This document shows, one piece after another, positions 18,601 to 27,182 of a stretch of DNA of 64,000 bases. This DNA comes from Trinickia dinghuensis (GTDB lineage Bacteria > Pseudomonadota > Gammaproteobacteria > Burkholderiales > Burkholderiaceae), in NCBI RefSeq assembly GCF_003367175.1, contig NZ_QRGA01000017.1, positions 124,001-188,000 on the forward strand, in the 5' to 3' direction. Every line of letters starts with the position of its first letter. Within the stretch, counting starts at the first letter, position 1. A program made the translations under genes and the position numbers. The notes under the pieces are model-generated. The model was not told the origin of the DNA and did not search any database. It worked only from the letters and a program-made list of their open reading frames with translations.

Positions 18601-18684
18601 ACGGTCGTGGGCGAGGCGCCTCGGCTCGAACGGCGCTTCGTTGGTCGCAGTACGAGGCAAACGATTTATCAGTTAGGAATACGA

Positions 18685-19725
18685 ATGATTATCGATATCC
18701 ACGGACACTATACCACCGCCCCCAAAGCGTTGGAGGCATGGCGCAATCGGCAGATCGCGGGCATCGCGAATCCGTCCGAGATGCCCAAGGTGTCTGACTT
18801 GCGGATCGACGACGATACGCTGCGCGAATCGATCGAATCCAATCAGTTGCGGCTGATGCGCGAGCGCGGCGTCGATCTGACGGTGTTTAGCCCGCGGGCC
18901 AGCTTCATGGCCCATCACATCGGGGACTTTCAGGTATCGAGCACTTGGGCGGCGATCTGCAATGAGCTTTGCTATCGCGTAAGCCGGCTCTTTCCCGAGC
19001 ATTTCGCTCCCGCGGCGATGCTGCCGCAAAGCCAGGGCGTCGATATCACCAGTTGCATTCCCGAACTCGTCAAGTGCGTGGAGCAATACGGGAGTGTGGC
19101 CGTGAACCTGAACCCCGATCCGTCCGGGGGGCATTGGACGAGCCCCCCGTTATCCGACCGGTACTGGTACCCGATCTACGAAAAGATGGTCGAGTACGAC
19201 ATCCCGGCGATGATCCATGTCAGCACGAGTTGCAACGCATGCTTTCACACGACGGGCGCGCACTATTTGAACGCGGACACGACGGCCTTCATGCAATGCC
19301 TGACGTCCGACCTGTTTCGCGATTTTCCGACGCTGCGCTTTGTCATACCGCATGGCGGCGGCGCCGTGCCGTACCACTGGGGCCGATTCCGCGGGCTGGC
19401 GCAGGAGCTGAAGAAGCCGTTGCTGCAGGATCATCTGCTGAACAACGTTTTTTTCGACACCTGCGTCTACCACCAGCCCGGCATCGACCTGCTCACGCGC
19501 GTCATCCCGGTAGACAACATCTTGTTTGCGAGCGAGATGATCGGCGCGGTACGAGGGATCGATCCCGAAACGGGGCATTACTTCGACGACACGAAGCGCT
19601 ACATCGAGGCGGCGCATATCGATGCCGGCGAGCGGTACAAGATTTACGAAGGCAATGCCCGGCGCGTCTATCCGCGTCTCGACGCGATGCTGCGCTCAAT
19701 CGAAAGGAACGCCGATCATGTATGA
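18685..19725 (+). CDS. ligJ: 4-oxalomesaconate hydratase (amidohydrolase family 2)
   Basis: A 346-residue amidohydrolase-2 family protein matching LigJ, which hydrates 4-oxalomesaconate to 4-carboxy-4-hydroxy-2-oxoadipate (CHA). The metal ligands appear as [13 protein letters not shown] at the start (H-x-H), the central MIHVSTS and [13 protein letters not shown], and the late [15 protein letters not shown]. The fungal and P. putida GalB hydratases are unrelated in sequence, so the symbol ligJ fits better. I chose the ATG at 18685, which gives the LigJ length. The end overlaps the aldolase start by 8 bp, indicating coupled translation. Confidence 0.88.
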   Translation: MIIDIHGHYTTAPKALEAWRNRQIAGIANPSEMPKVSDLRIDDDTLRESIESNQLRLMRERGVDLTVFSPRASFMAHHIGDFQVSSTWAAICNELCYRVSRLFPEHFAPAAMLPQSQGVDITSCIPELVKCVEQYGSVAVNLNPDPSGGHWTSPPLSDRYWYPIYEKMVEYDIPAMIHVSTSCNACFHTTGAHYLNADTTAFMQCLTSDLFRDFPTLRFVIPHGGGAVPYHWGRFRGLAQELKKPLLQDHLLNNVFFDTCVYHQPGIDLLTRVIPVDNILFASEMIGAVRGIDPETGHYFDDTKRYIEAAHIDAGERYKIYEGNARRVYPRLDAMLRSIERNADHV

Positions 19726-20401
19726 GTTGGGTGTCGTTTATCGCAACATCGCGCGCGCGGACAAGTCCATCGCCGAGCAGCTCGGTGCCTTCGGCTCGGC
19801 GACGGTGCACGAGGCCATGGGGCGAGCCGGATTGTTGAAGCCCTACATGCGGCCGATCTACCCGCATGCGCAAGCGTCCGGCACGGCCGTTACCGTGTTG
19901 CTACATCCCGGCGACAACTGGATGATGCATGTCGCGGCGGAGCAGATTCAGCCCGGCGACGTCGTCGTCGCGGCAGTCACGGCGGAATGCACCGACGGCT
20001 ACTTCGGCGACCTGCTGGCAACGAGTTTTCAGGCGCGCGGGGCGAAGGCTTTGATCATCGACGCCGGCGTCCGCGATGTTCGCGTGCTCGAAGAGATGGG
20101 GTTCCCGGTATGGAGCAAGGCGATTTCCGCGAAGGGGACGATCAAGGCGACGCTCGGCTCAGTCAATATCCCGGTGGTTTGCGCGGGCGCGTTGGTGAAT
20201 CCCGGCGATGTCGTCGTTGCCGACGACGACGGTGTGGCGATCGTGCCCTCGCGCATGGCGGGACAGGTGCTAGAAAAAGCAGTGGCGCGTGAAGCCAACG
20301 AGGCGGCGAAGCGCGCGAAGCTAGCCTCCGGTGTGCTGGGCTTGGACATGTATGGCATGCGTGAGCCGTTGAAGCAGGCCGGACTGCGGTACATCGATTG
20401 A
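19718..20401 (+). CDS. ligK: 4-carboxy-4-hydroxy-2-oxoadipate (CHA) aldolase / oxaloacetate decarboxylase
   Basis: A 227-residue class II aldolase of the RraA fold, matching LigK/GalC, which splits CHA to pyruvate and oxaloacetate. Marks are [13 protein letters not shown] near residue 28, [23 protein letters not shown], and [22 protein letters not shown], with the catalytic arginine and metal-binding aspartate in GVRD. The ATG at 19718 lies within the hydratase gene behind GAAAGGAA. This finishes the route from gallate to central metabolites. Confidence 0.9.
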   Translation: MYELGVVYRNIARADKSIAEQLGAFGSATVHEAMGRAGLLKPYMRPIYPHAQASGTAVTVLLHPGDNWMMHVAAEQIQPGDVVVAAVTAECTDGYFGDLLATSFQARGAKALIIDAGVRDVRVLEEMGFPVWSKAISAKGTIKATLGSVNIPVVCAGALVNPGDVVVADDDGVAIVPSRMAGQVLEKAVAREANEAAKRAKLASGVLGLDMYGMREPLKQAGLRYID

Positions 20402-20420
20402 ATCTGAAAGAGCAGTGGAT

Positions 20421-21134
20421 ATGACTGTCGATCCCTTTGCGATTGGGCCGCTCGCCGGCATCTCGTCGATGGCGACTCGCCAGGTACTGGCGGAGCTCGC
20501 CGATGAATACGAGCGGCACTCGAGCCGCCGAGTGCGCATCGAATCGGTTGGAGGCGTTGACGCGGTTCGACGCATTTTGGAGGGTGAACCGTTCGACGTC
20601 GTCGTGCTCGCGGCCGACGCGATCGAGCGTCTAGCGAGCGCGGGCTGCGTCGATCCGGGCAGTAGGACCGACTTGGCTCGATCAGGTATAGCGGTGGCGG
20701 TGCGGGCCGGCGCGCCGCACCCCGAGATCGGGAGCCAAGCCGCGCTTCGAGAAGCCCTTCTCACCGCGCGGAGCATCGGGTACTCGACGGGGCCTAGCGG
20801 GGTGCATCTGCTGAGCTTGTTTGGGCATTTGGGCATTGCCGAAGCGCTTGCCCCGCGTGCGGTGCAAGCGCCGTCCGGCGTCGCCGTGGGCACGCTAGTC
20901 GCTCGAGGAGAGGTCGAACTGGGCTTTCAGCAACTCAGCGAACTGATTCATCTACCTGGGATCGATGTCGTCGGCCCGCTTCCCCCAGGCGCTCAACAGA
21001 TCACCGTCTTTTCCGCGGCGGTATGCGCGGGCTCGGCCCGCAGCGCAGATGCGAAAGATTGGTTGACCTTTCTCGCTTCGCTTGGAGCCGGACCGGTTAT
21101 CCGGCGCAATGGTATGGAGCCTGTCAATTCATGA
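20421..21134 (+). CDS. ModA-like periplasmic-binding-protein fold without signal peptide
   Basis: A 237-residue protein with the type-2 periplasmic binding fold seen in ModA-like proteins: ELADEYERHSSRRVRIESVG, FDVVVLAADAIERLASAGCV, the domain-crossing SIGYSTGPSGVHLLSLF and VELGFQQLSELIHLPGIDVV. Canonical members are exported, but the N-terminus here (VDPFAIGPLAGISSMATRQV) has no signal peptide or lipobox, so it should stay in the cytoplasm. The ATG at 20421 fits the GAAAGAG ribosome site better than the GTG at 20415. It overlaps the next gene by ATGA. Its placement inside the gallate operon suggests an enzymatic or ligand-sensing role rather than transport. No ABC permease is nearby. Confidence 0.7.
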   Translation: MTVDPFAIGPLAGISSMATRQVLAELADEYERHSSRRVRIESVGGVDAVRRILEGEPFDVVVLAADAIERLASAGCVDPGSRTDLARSGIAVAVRAGAPHPEIGSQAALREALLTARSIGYSTGPSGVHLLSLFGHLGIAEALAPRAVQAPSGVAVGTLVARGEVELGFQQLSELIHLPGIDVVGPLPPGAQQITVFSAAVCAGSARSADAKDWLTFLASLGAGPVIRRNGMEPVNS

Positions 21135-22036
21135 GTTCAATCGATCGAATCGCTTTCGTTGGCTTCGGCGAAGCCGGCGGTATTCTCGGCGCGGCGTTGG
21201 CGCGCAAGGGCATTGCCGTCACGATATACGACCGCCTGCTCGACGATCCGGCCACCGCATCGGCGATGCGCGAGAAAGCCGCGCATGCGCGCGTGCGGGC
21301 CGCGATGACGGTCGCGGATGCCATATCGGGCGCACAACTGATCGTCTCGGCCGTCACGGCGGCATCGGACGAGCAGGTCGCCGAAGCGGTCGCGAGTTGC
21401 ATCGTGGCCGGGCAAACCTACGTCGACATCAACTCTGTCTCGCCCGCAACGAAGCAACGGGGGCAACGACTGATCGAAAACGCGGGGGGTGTTTACGTCG
21501 AATCGGCGGTGATGGCGCCGGTGCCTCCGTATGGTTTGTCGGTGCCGATGCTGCTGGGTGGGAGATGGGCATACGAGGTCGCTGCGCAATTGTCCTCGCT
21601 CGGCTTCAACGCGCGCGCGGTGTCGGACAAAGTGGGCGTGGCCTCCGCCGCCAAAATGTGCCGCAGCGTCATGATCAAAGGCGTTGAAGCATTGACCGTC
21701 GAATGCTTGAGTGCGGCGCGGGCCTACGAAGCCGAGGAGATCGTGCTCGCTTCGCTGCGCGAGACATTCGAGAAGATGCGCGACATGCGCGATTTACCCG
21801 GCTATCTGATCAGCCGTGTCGCGGAGCATGGCCGGCGTCGTGCGGAAGAAATGCGGGAAGTCGGTCAGACTCTTCACGACGCGGGTATCAGGCCGTGGAT
21901 GACCGACGCATGCGCGCAACTCCAGGATCAGTTCGTCGACGACATGGGCGCGCACGATATCCGGTATGCCGCGTTGTCTCCTTTCGTCTGGCAGGACGTG
22001 GTCGATCGACTCATGCCGGAGCGCAATGACGACTGA
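21131..22036 (+). CDS. NAD(P)-dependent dehydrogenase, 3-hydroxyisobutyrate/6PGDH-like with DUF1932
   Basis: A 301-residue two-domain beta-hydroxyacid dehydrogenase-like protein. The Rossmann motif FVGFGEAGGILGAAL is at ~9-23. The substrate motif that reads DxSxxSPxxx in classical members appears as DINSVSPATKQ, and the catalytic-lysine region as KVGVASAAKMCRSVMIKGVE. The C-terminal half fits the DUF1932 dimerisation domain. The start codon shares ATGA with the preceding stop, so the two proteins are probably made together. It may reduce or oxidise a side product of the gallate route. The reaction is unknown. Confidence 0.78.
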   Translation: MSSIDRIAFVGFGEAGGILGAALARKGIAVTIYDRLLDDPATASAMREKAAHARVRAAMTVADAISGAQLIVSAVTAASDEQVAEAVASCIVAGQTYVDINSVSPATKQRGQRLIENAGGVYVESAVMAPVPPYGLSVPMLLGGRWAYEVAAQLSSLGFNARAVSDKVGVASAAKMCRSVMIKGVEALTVECLSAARAYEAEEIVLASLRETFEKMRDMRDLPGYLISRVAEHGRRRAEEMREVGQTLHDAGIRPWMTDACAQLQDQFVDDMGAHDIRYAALSPFVWQDVVDRLMPERNDD

Positions 22037-22072
22037 GCGAGCGGTGGACGATCGGCGTATTCGCTCATTCAC

Positions 22073-23320
22073 CTAGCGGCGGATGATCCGCGTGGTTCTC
22101 GCGACATCCCCGATCGCTATCCGGATCGCGTCGATCAGCACGCGTGCCGCAGGCGACGGTGCGCCGCCTGCGCGCAGCGTCAATCCGATGTCACGGCTCG
22201 TCTGCCGGGTGGGCGCATCGAGCGCCACGATTTCGCCGGATTGCCGTTCGTAGTGAAGTTGCTGGGCTGAAGTCACGGCGAGCATGTCCGTGCGAAGCAG
22301 CAAACCGCGAATCACGGCGAGGTCCGCCGTTTCTACGGTCGGTGTCGGCGGTTTGATTTTCAGGCGTTTGAACATCGATTCGAACAGGCCGCGTGCGGGC
22401 GATTGCCGGCGCGGCAATATCCATTGCACCTGCGTCAATTGCTTGACGGTAAGGTCATGCTGCGTTTCCAACGGGTGGCCGCGGCGGGCCAAGACGACAA
22501 GTTCCTCGGTCATGAGCTTTTCGTTCTCGAGGCCGCTTTCGGCATCGTACGGCCGGAGCGCGCCGAGAATGAAATCGACATCGCCTGCTCTAAGCCCGCC
22601 TACCAGCGACTCGTAAGCACTTTCGTCGGTCACCACCCGTACGCCGGGATATTGCCGGATAACGTGGGCGATGGCCTCGGGCAGGATGACCGTGCGCCCG
22701 AGCGGTAACGCCCCGACCGTCACGCTGCCTTGAATATGCCCGCGCAAAGCGGCCACATCGTCCGAAACGTGCCGCAACTCGTTCAACGCGCGCCGCGCAT
22801 GCAGCAGGAACGTCTCGCCTTCGCTCGTCAATAAGAGCCCGCGCGGATTCCGATGAAACAAAGGCATGCCTGCACCGCTTTCGAGAATCTTGACGGCGCT
22901 GCTCACGGCCGGCTGAGTGATTCCGAGGGCGCGTGCAGCGCTAGGCATATGCTTGTGCCGAGCGAGCGTCACGAATAGCTGCAGCCTTCGCGTATTGAGC
23001 AGATAGGCCGGCAAACCAGCTTCCGCTGCCGCGTGCCGGGGCGCGCGTCGCGCTCGGCTCCATCGTGCGATTTCTTCCAATTCTCCAAACACGCGCTCGC
23101 TGCGCCGGAGCACGGCGCGGCAAACGGCGGTTGGCAGCATGCCCGACGGCTTGCGGTCGAATAGGCGCTCTCCGAGCGCCGACTCCGTTTCCTGCACGGC
23201 TCTCGTGACGGCCGACTGCGCGCGAAAGAGCGCAGCCGCCGCGCGGCTCACGCTGCCCGTTTCGGCGATGAGACGGACGGCGTGCAGATGGGCCAGGTTC
23301 AGGGAGTCGCTTTCGTTCAT
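22073..23320 (-). CDS. LysR-type regulator with two tandem helix-turn-helix domains
   Basis: A 415-residue protein, about 110 residues longer than a normal LysR regulator. Two LysR DNA-binding domains follow each other: residues ~5-65 (AETGSVSRAAAALFRAQSAV, ESALGERLFDR) and ~110-170 (LARHKHMPSAARALGITQPA, ILESGAGMPLFHRNPRG), then one effector domain (GSVTVGALPLGRTVILPEAI). The order is HTH-HTH-effector. It converges on the DUF1932 dehydrogenase with only 36 bp between, so it probably acts on the gallate genes as a second regulator. The start at 23320 has no clear ribosome site, but the first HTH begins only a few residues later. Confidence 0.85.
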   Translation of the reverse strand: MNESDSLNLAHLHAVRLIAETGSVSRAAAALFRAQSAVTRAVQETESALGERLFDRKPSGMLPTAVCRAVLRRSERVFGELEEIARWSRARRAPRHAAAEAGLPAYLLNTRRLQLFVTLARHKHMPSAARALGITQPAVSSAVKILESGAGMPLFHRNPRGLLLTSEGETFLLHARRALNELRHVSDDVAALRGHIQGSVTVGALPLGRTVILPEAIAHVIRQYPGVRVVTDESAYESLVGGLRAGDVDFILGALRPYDAESGLENEKLMTEELVVLARRGHPLETQHDLTVKQLTQVQWILPRRQSPARGLFESMFKRLKIKPPTPTVETADLAVIRGLLLRTDMLAVTSAQQLHYERQSGEIVALDAPTRQTSRDIGLTLRAGGAPSPAARVLIDAIRIAIGDVARTTRIIRR

Positions 23321-23750
23321 CGGGAAGGAAGAGGGGCGTCGAAGCTTCCGGGCGTCGTCGCACGCATGGCGCCCATGCAAGGCTACGACAATCGGTTTAT
23401 CGGTTTCCGAGTGCGAAGTATAGCTACATGCAAGGCTACCGGATGCATCGATCAGCATGCTTGCGACTTGATTCTTTAGCCATCTGTTTTGCTTATTGGC
23501 CCGTTTCGAAGAGGTGGCCCAATCGACGTCTTAACGCAAACCGTGCGCGGCTTGCGGAGCCTTATGCCACGGGCTTCCGCGGGAAAACCCAACCGGGGCT
23601 TCGAAGCGTGCGGCCGTACGCTTCGCATGAAATCGCTCATTCGCTCACGTTTACCCTCGCTGTCCGCGGGCCGCCCCGCTTTCTTATCGTTCTGTCACGC
23701 GAGGATCACGGCCTCGCGGCGGCTTTATCGAACATGAGAGGAGAACGAAG
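23321..23750. other. 430-bp intergenic stretch without a supported gene
   Basis: The gap separates the two-headed LysR gene from the plus-strand membrane-protein gene and must contain both promoters. The only clear signal is the ribosome site GAGGAGAACGAAG directly before the ATG at 23751. Short forward frames across it are arginine-rich and not protein-like. Confidence 0.4.
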
Positions 23751-24287
23751 ATGAGTGGCAATTACAGTGCGAGCAACGGCAACGTCGACAATGGTCCGCA
23801 CTCGGGCGTGCCGGTTCAATCGAGCGTCAAGCAGACCCTTCGCGCGGGTCTCGCCGGTGGGTTGACTGGAGCGATGCTGATTTGGGTGTACGAGGCGTTG
23901 GTCTGGGTGGGGGCGCAGCATCTGATGCCGCTCGCGGGCATTCCGCGCAACGCGACGGGTCTCGTCTTCGGCAAGGGCGTACAGGATGCGCTCGGTATCT
24001 GGGCGTATTTTCTCGGGACGGCAATCCACTTCGTATTCGCGCTTTCCTGGGGCGTGCTGTTTGCGGTCATTTGGCCTTACTTCCGCAGGCGCGGGTACGA
24101 AGCGACCTTCGTGGCGCTGTTCTACGCGATCGCCGCTTGGATCGTGATGCATACGCTCATCAGCATCGCGTCCGCCAATCACCCTAACTATTTCGATCCG
24201 AATGTCGTCATCGGCGGGTTCATGTCGCATTTCGTGTTCACCGTTCCGCTTGCCTTGGTCGTCAAACGCATGTTGGCGCAGCGTTGA
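23751..24287 (+). CDS. Small four-helix inner-membrane protein, unknown function
   Basis: A 178-residue protein. A hydrophilic, Asn/Ser-rich N-terminus (1-28) is followed by four hydrophobic segments: ~30-52 (LAGGLTGAMLIWVYEALVW), ~83-107 (IWAYFLGTAIHFVFALSW), ~118-140 (ATFVALFYAIAAWIVMHTLI) and ~155-172 (GGFMSHFVFTVPLALVV). The pattern recalls the YagU/DUF1440 group, but I cannot confirm it. The ribosome site GGAGAACGAAG is strong. The porin gene starts 59 bp downstream on the same strand, so the two may share a transcript. Confidence 0.75.
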   Translation: MSGNYSASNGNVDNGPHSGVPVQSSVKQTLRAGLAGGLTGAMLIWVYEALVWVGAQHLMPLAGIPRNATGLVFGKGVQDALGIWAYFLGTAIHFVFALSWGVLFAVIWPYFRRRGYEATFVALFYAIAAWIVMHTLISIASANHPNYFDPNVVIGGFMSHFVFTVPLALVVKRMLAQR

Positions 24288-24346
24288 TTGAGGCGAGGAA
24301 GGACGAAGAACCTAAGTTCAAAACACGACAAGATCTCGGAGACAAA

Positions 24347-25468
24347 ATGAATCGAAGGCTCAGCGTGACGATGCTCGGCGCCGTCGCGGCGATACTCGGT
24401 GCGTCGCAGGCTCAAGCGCAATCGTCGATCACGCTGTATGGCGTGCTCGACGAGTTCGTTGGCTATCAATCGGCCACCGTCGGTGGCAAGCACACGTCTT
24501 TGTACTCGCTCGGCAACAACGGAGAAATGACAAGCCGATGGGGGCTGCGCGGATACGAGGACCTTGGCGGCGGCTATCGCACGACGTTCGATTTGGAGAG
24601 TGGATTCGATCCCGGCACGGGCAAGCAGCAGAATCAATATCGATTCTTCGATCGGCAAGCATGGGTCGGGATCGCGGCGCCGTATGGCGAATTCAGATTT
24701 GGTCGCCAGAACACGCCGATGTTCGCGTGGAGCGGCAGCATGGATGCGTTCGGTTCGGCAACCTATGCTTCGGGCTACAACGACTTTGCAAATTGGCTGG
24801 CGCGTGTCGATAACGACATCAGCTATCTCTCGCCGAAGTTCGGAACGACACAAGTCGAACTCCATTATTCCGTGGGGGGGCAGCCGGGGACGCTCGCGGG
24901 CAACGCCGTCTATCAGGCAGGTGTGCAAACTACGTTGGGTCCGGCATACCTCGCCGCGGCATACTTGAATGCGGCGAATGCGACGGCAAACAACCGCGTT
25001 CAGGAGTTCATGGCCGGCGGCAACGTCGATTACGGCAGGGGCAAGATTTACTTCGGCTACTTCAGGGCGAACGATGTCATTTCCGCTACGACGGGCAACG
25101 CACTCAGCAACCCGGCCGGCAAATACGATCCTTCGGTTGGGCCCGTCGGCAACGTGCCGGGCAACTGGCACAGCACGTATTCGTTGTCGGCGGATTATCG
25201 ATTCAGCCCGTTCTTATCCGCAGGTGCCGGCTATGCGTTCGTTAAGGACAGCTCATCGTTGGGCAACAACGCGCGCCAGATGAGCGCGATCGTGAACTGT
25301 GATCTTTCGAAGCGGACTCGCGTGTATGGCGTGGTCTCGCATCTAAGCAACAGCGGAACGGCGCAATACAAGATGACGGGCGCGAGCATCACGAGCGGTT
25401 CGTTCGTCACACCGGATGGCGGGCAGAGCGAAACGGGCGTGCAGGTCGGTATTCGGCATTTGTTTTGA
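24347..25468 (+). CDS. Gram-negative trimeric porin (OmpC/Burkholderia type)
   Basis: A 373-residue general porin of the outer membrane. Residues 1-25 are a signal peptide (MNRRLSVTMLGAVAAILGAS, cleaved after AQA), then the family start QSSITLYGVLDEFVGY. The strand RWGLRGYEDLGGGYRTTFDL and the loop-3 region with RFGRQNTPMFAWSG are typical. The chain ends in GVQVGIRHLF with the terminal Phe needed for outer-membrane assembly. The start has GGAG 6 bp upstream. A likely terminator follows 63 bp after the stop. Confidence 0.9.
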   Translation: MNRRLSVTMLGAVAAILGASQAQAQSSITLYGVLDEFVGYQSATVGGKHTSLYSLGNNGEMTSRWGLRGYEDLGGGYRTTFDLESGFDPGTGKQQNQYRFFDRQAWVGIAAPYGEFRFGRQNTPMFAWSGSMDAFGSATYASGYNDFANWLARVDNDISYLSPKFGTTQVELHYSVGGQPGTLAGNAVYQAGVQTTLGPAYLAAAYLNAANATANNRVQEFMAGGNVDYGRGKIYFGYFRANDVISATTGNALSNPAGKYDPSVGPVGNVPGNWHSTYSLSADYRFSPFLSAGAGYAFVKDSSSLGNNARQMSAIVNCDLSKRTRVYGVVSHLSNSGTAQYKMTGASITSGSFVTPDGGQSETGVQVGIRHLF

Positions 25469-25530
25469 GGGTGGTCGGCGGGCGTCAAAAACGTAAAACC
25501 GCGACGAAGCATCACGCACTGCTGGGTGGC

Positions 25531-25570
25531 GGCTCGACGAGCAGCGCGTCTGCTGCGAGCCGCTTATTTT
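25531..25570 (+). terminator. Probable terminator after the porin gene
   Basis: An inverted repeat GGCTC..GCAGC / GCTGC..GAGCC (25531-25560), with a 5-nt bulge on the left arm and a 6-nt loop, is followed by a T-rich run TTATTTT (25564-25570). It has the geometry of an intrinsic terminator for the porin transcript. Confidence 0.5.
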
Positions 25571-25640
25571 CGACAGTCTCTACGAAAAGCACCTCGATTC
25601 GACTAACTCCGCCACGAAGCTCATTCATTGCAATGGACGT

Positions 25641-25961
25641 TCATTCGTCCACGCCTCGCTTGTGCAACTCGATTAGCCCCAGAACGCGGTGCTGTCGCTC
25701 GGCGGCGGGCAACCGCAGCAGTCGCGATTGGCTGGCGTGGAGGCCGGTTCTCGTTGCGAAAGGCATACCCGCCAGCATCTCCGCAGGCGAGAGTTCGTTC
25801 AAGGGATCCTGGGCCGTCACAAGGAAAGCGTGGACTTCGGTTCTCGCGGCCCTACGAAGCGCCGCGAGCACGTCCGGAAACAATTCCGCGACGGCGTGTA
25901 CGGCTTGCTCGGATTCAACAGGTTGGCCGCCAGACATGATCGCTTCGATTTTCGGGTCCAT
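25641..25961 (-). CDS. Small conserved-looking protein, unknown function
   Basis: A 106-residue acidic/alpha-helical protein (MDPKIEAIMSGGQPVESEQA...; LNELSPAEMLAGMPF; RLLRLPAAERQHRVLGLIEL). Its composition is protein-like in this frame only, while overlapping frames are arginine-rich. I list the ATG at 25961, but the best ribosome site, AGGAGG, lies further upstream and is placed for an in-frame CTG at 25994, giving 11 more residues. I do not recognise the family. It follows the LysR gene on the same strand after about 140-175 bp. Confidence 0.5.
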   Translation of the reverse strand: MDPKIEAIMSGGQPVESEQAVHAVAELFPDVLAALRRAARTEVHAFLVTAQDPLNELSPAEMLAGMPFATRTGLHASQSRLLRLPAAERQHRVLGLIELHKRGVDE

Positions 25962-26137
25962 GTGTGCTATTCGCTCTCTCGTAACCTGTGCCAGGGTATT
26001 CCTCCTCAAATGGCTCGCGGCGAAGCACGCGCGAAATCAGACGCTCGGCAATTGCTGCGACGCTCCCGGTTCTGGGGTAGGTGTAATCAATCCTGGTACA
26101 GGTTTGATCATTTTTCGCGATCTTCTCCGTCACCGCC

Positions 26138-26998
26138 TTATTCCCCCACCCAAGACCCCCGCAGATCGCTGTCGAAAAGCAATTGCAGCAGCGTCTGCGC
26201 GGGCCGGCTGAGGCGTTTCGCAGCCAGCGCGATGAATTCGACGTCGGGTAAAAGGGGCAGGGCGGCGGCGTTGACCGGCTGAGAAAGCCCGCGCGCCGAC
26301 ACATACTGCGCGCGCACGGTAATGCCGAGCCCGCCGCGCGCCGCCGCGATGCAACCCGAATGACTGCTGCTGGTACAGACGATCTGCCACCGAAAATCGG
26401 TCTCCGCCAGCGCATCGAGCACGACCGCGCGCGTCACGCTAGGCTCGGCGACGAGAATCAGCGGCAGCGGCTGTTCGAGATCGACGAGCGTGCCCGTCCG
26501 CGCGAGCCATTCGAGCCGCCCGGTAAAGAGCGGGACGCCGCGCTTGTCGCCGAGCCTGCGCTTGCCTATAAACAGATCGATCGAGCCGTCATCGACCAGT
26601 TCGTAAAGCCGGCCCGTCATGCCGATGACGATTTCAAGTTCCACATCGGGATGCGCGTTGCGAAACGCCGCCAGCACGGTAGGCAGCGGACCGAGCGCGA
26701 TGTCGTCGGACGAGCCCAGGCGCACGCGGCCTTTCAGCCGCGGCCCGCGAAACTGCGATTCGGCGCGGTTCAGCGCCTGCAGGATCACGCCGGCATGGGC
26801 GAGCATCGCCTCGCCGTCGGGCGTCATCGCGAGCGAATGCGTGTCGCGCACCAGCAGCCGCCGGCCGACCGTGTCTTCGAGGCGCCGGATATGTTCGCTG
26901 ACGCTCGACTGCGTCAGGCCGAGCTGGCGCGCCGCCTCCGTGAAGCTATGGCACGCCGAGACGGTCACGAACGTTTTCAACCAGACAGGATTGAGCAT
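26138..26998 (-). CDS. LysR-family regulator, divergent from an MDR carrier
   Basis: A 286-residue LysR regulator with helix-turn-helix SFTEAARQLGLTQSSVSEHI, RRLEDTVGRRLLVRD, and an effector domain containing RVRLGSSDDIALGPLPTVL. I chose the ATG at 26998 (LNPVWLKTFVTV...). A start at 27034 would put a perfect operator-like palindrome inside the coding region. It is divergent from the MdtD-like exporter at 27183 and likely controls both genes. Confidence 0.83.
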   Translation of the reverse strand: MLNPVWLKTFVTVSACHSFTEAARQLGLTQSSVSEHIRRLEDTVGRRLLVRDTHSLAMTPDGEAMLAHAGVILQALNRAESQFRGPRLKGRVRLGSSDDIALGPLPTVLAAFRNAHPDVELEIVIGMTGRLYELVDDGSIDLFIGKRRLGDKRGVPLFTGRLEWLARTGTLVDLEQPLPLILVAEPSVTRAVVLDALAETDFRWQIVCTSSSHSGCIAAARGGLGITVRAQYVSARGLSQPVNAAALPLLPDVEFIALAAKRLSRPAQTLLQLLFDSDLRGSWVGE

Positions 26999-27006
26999 GG
27001 GCCGAT

Positions 27007-27029
27007 TGTTATCGGCAATGCCGATAACA
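27007..27029. promoter_or_regulatory. Perfect LysR-type operator in the LysR/MdtD intergenic region
   Basis: TGTTATCGGC-AAT-GCCGATAACA is a perfect 10-bp inverted repeat with a 3-bp centre. It contains the LysR consensus ATC-N9-GAT (ATCGGCAATGCCGAT). It begins 9 bp upstream of the LysR ATG and lies about 154 bp from the exporter start, the usual arrangement of an autoregulatory recognition site. Confidence 0.7.
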
Positions 27030-27182
27030 GTCAATGCCGCCAGTGGGGTTCTCGATTGAAACCGCTTCCAATATCATGGTTGGGTTTCCACCGATTGCGT
27101 CAGGCGTGATCGACATGGTTTGCAGAAGGGCGACCTCCTCGTTCGTTCTTTCAGCCGGCCGCGCATTTGAAGCATTTTCCAG

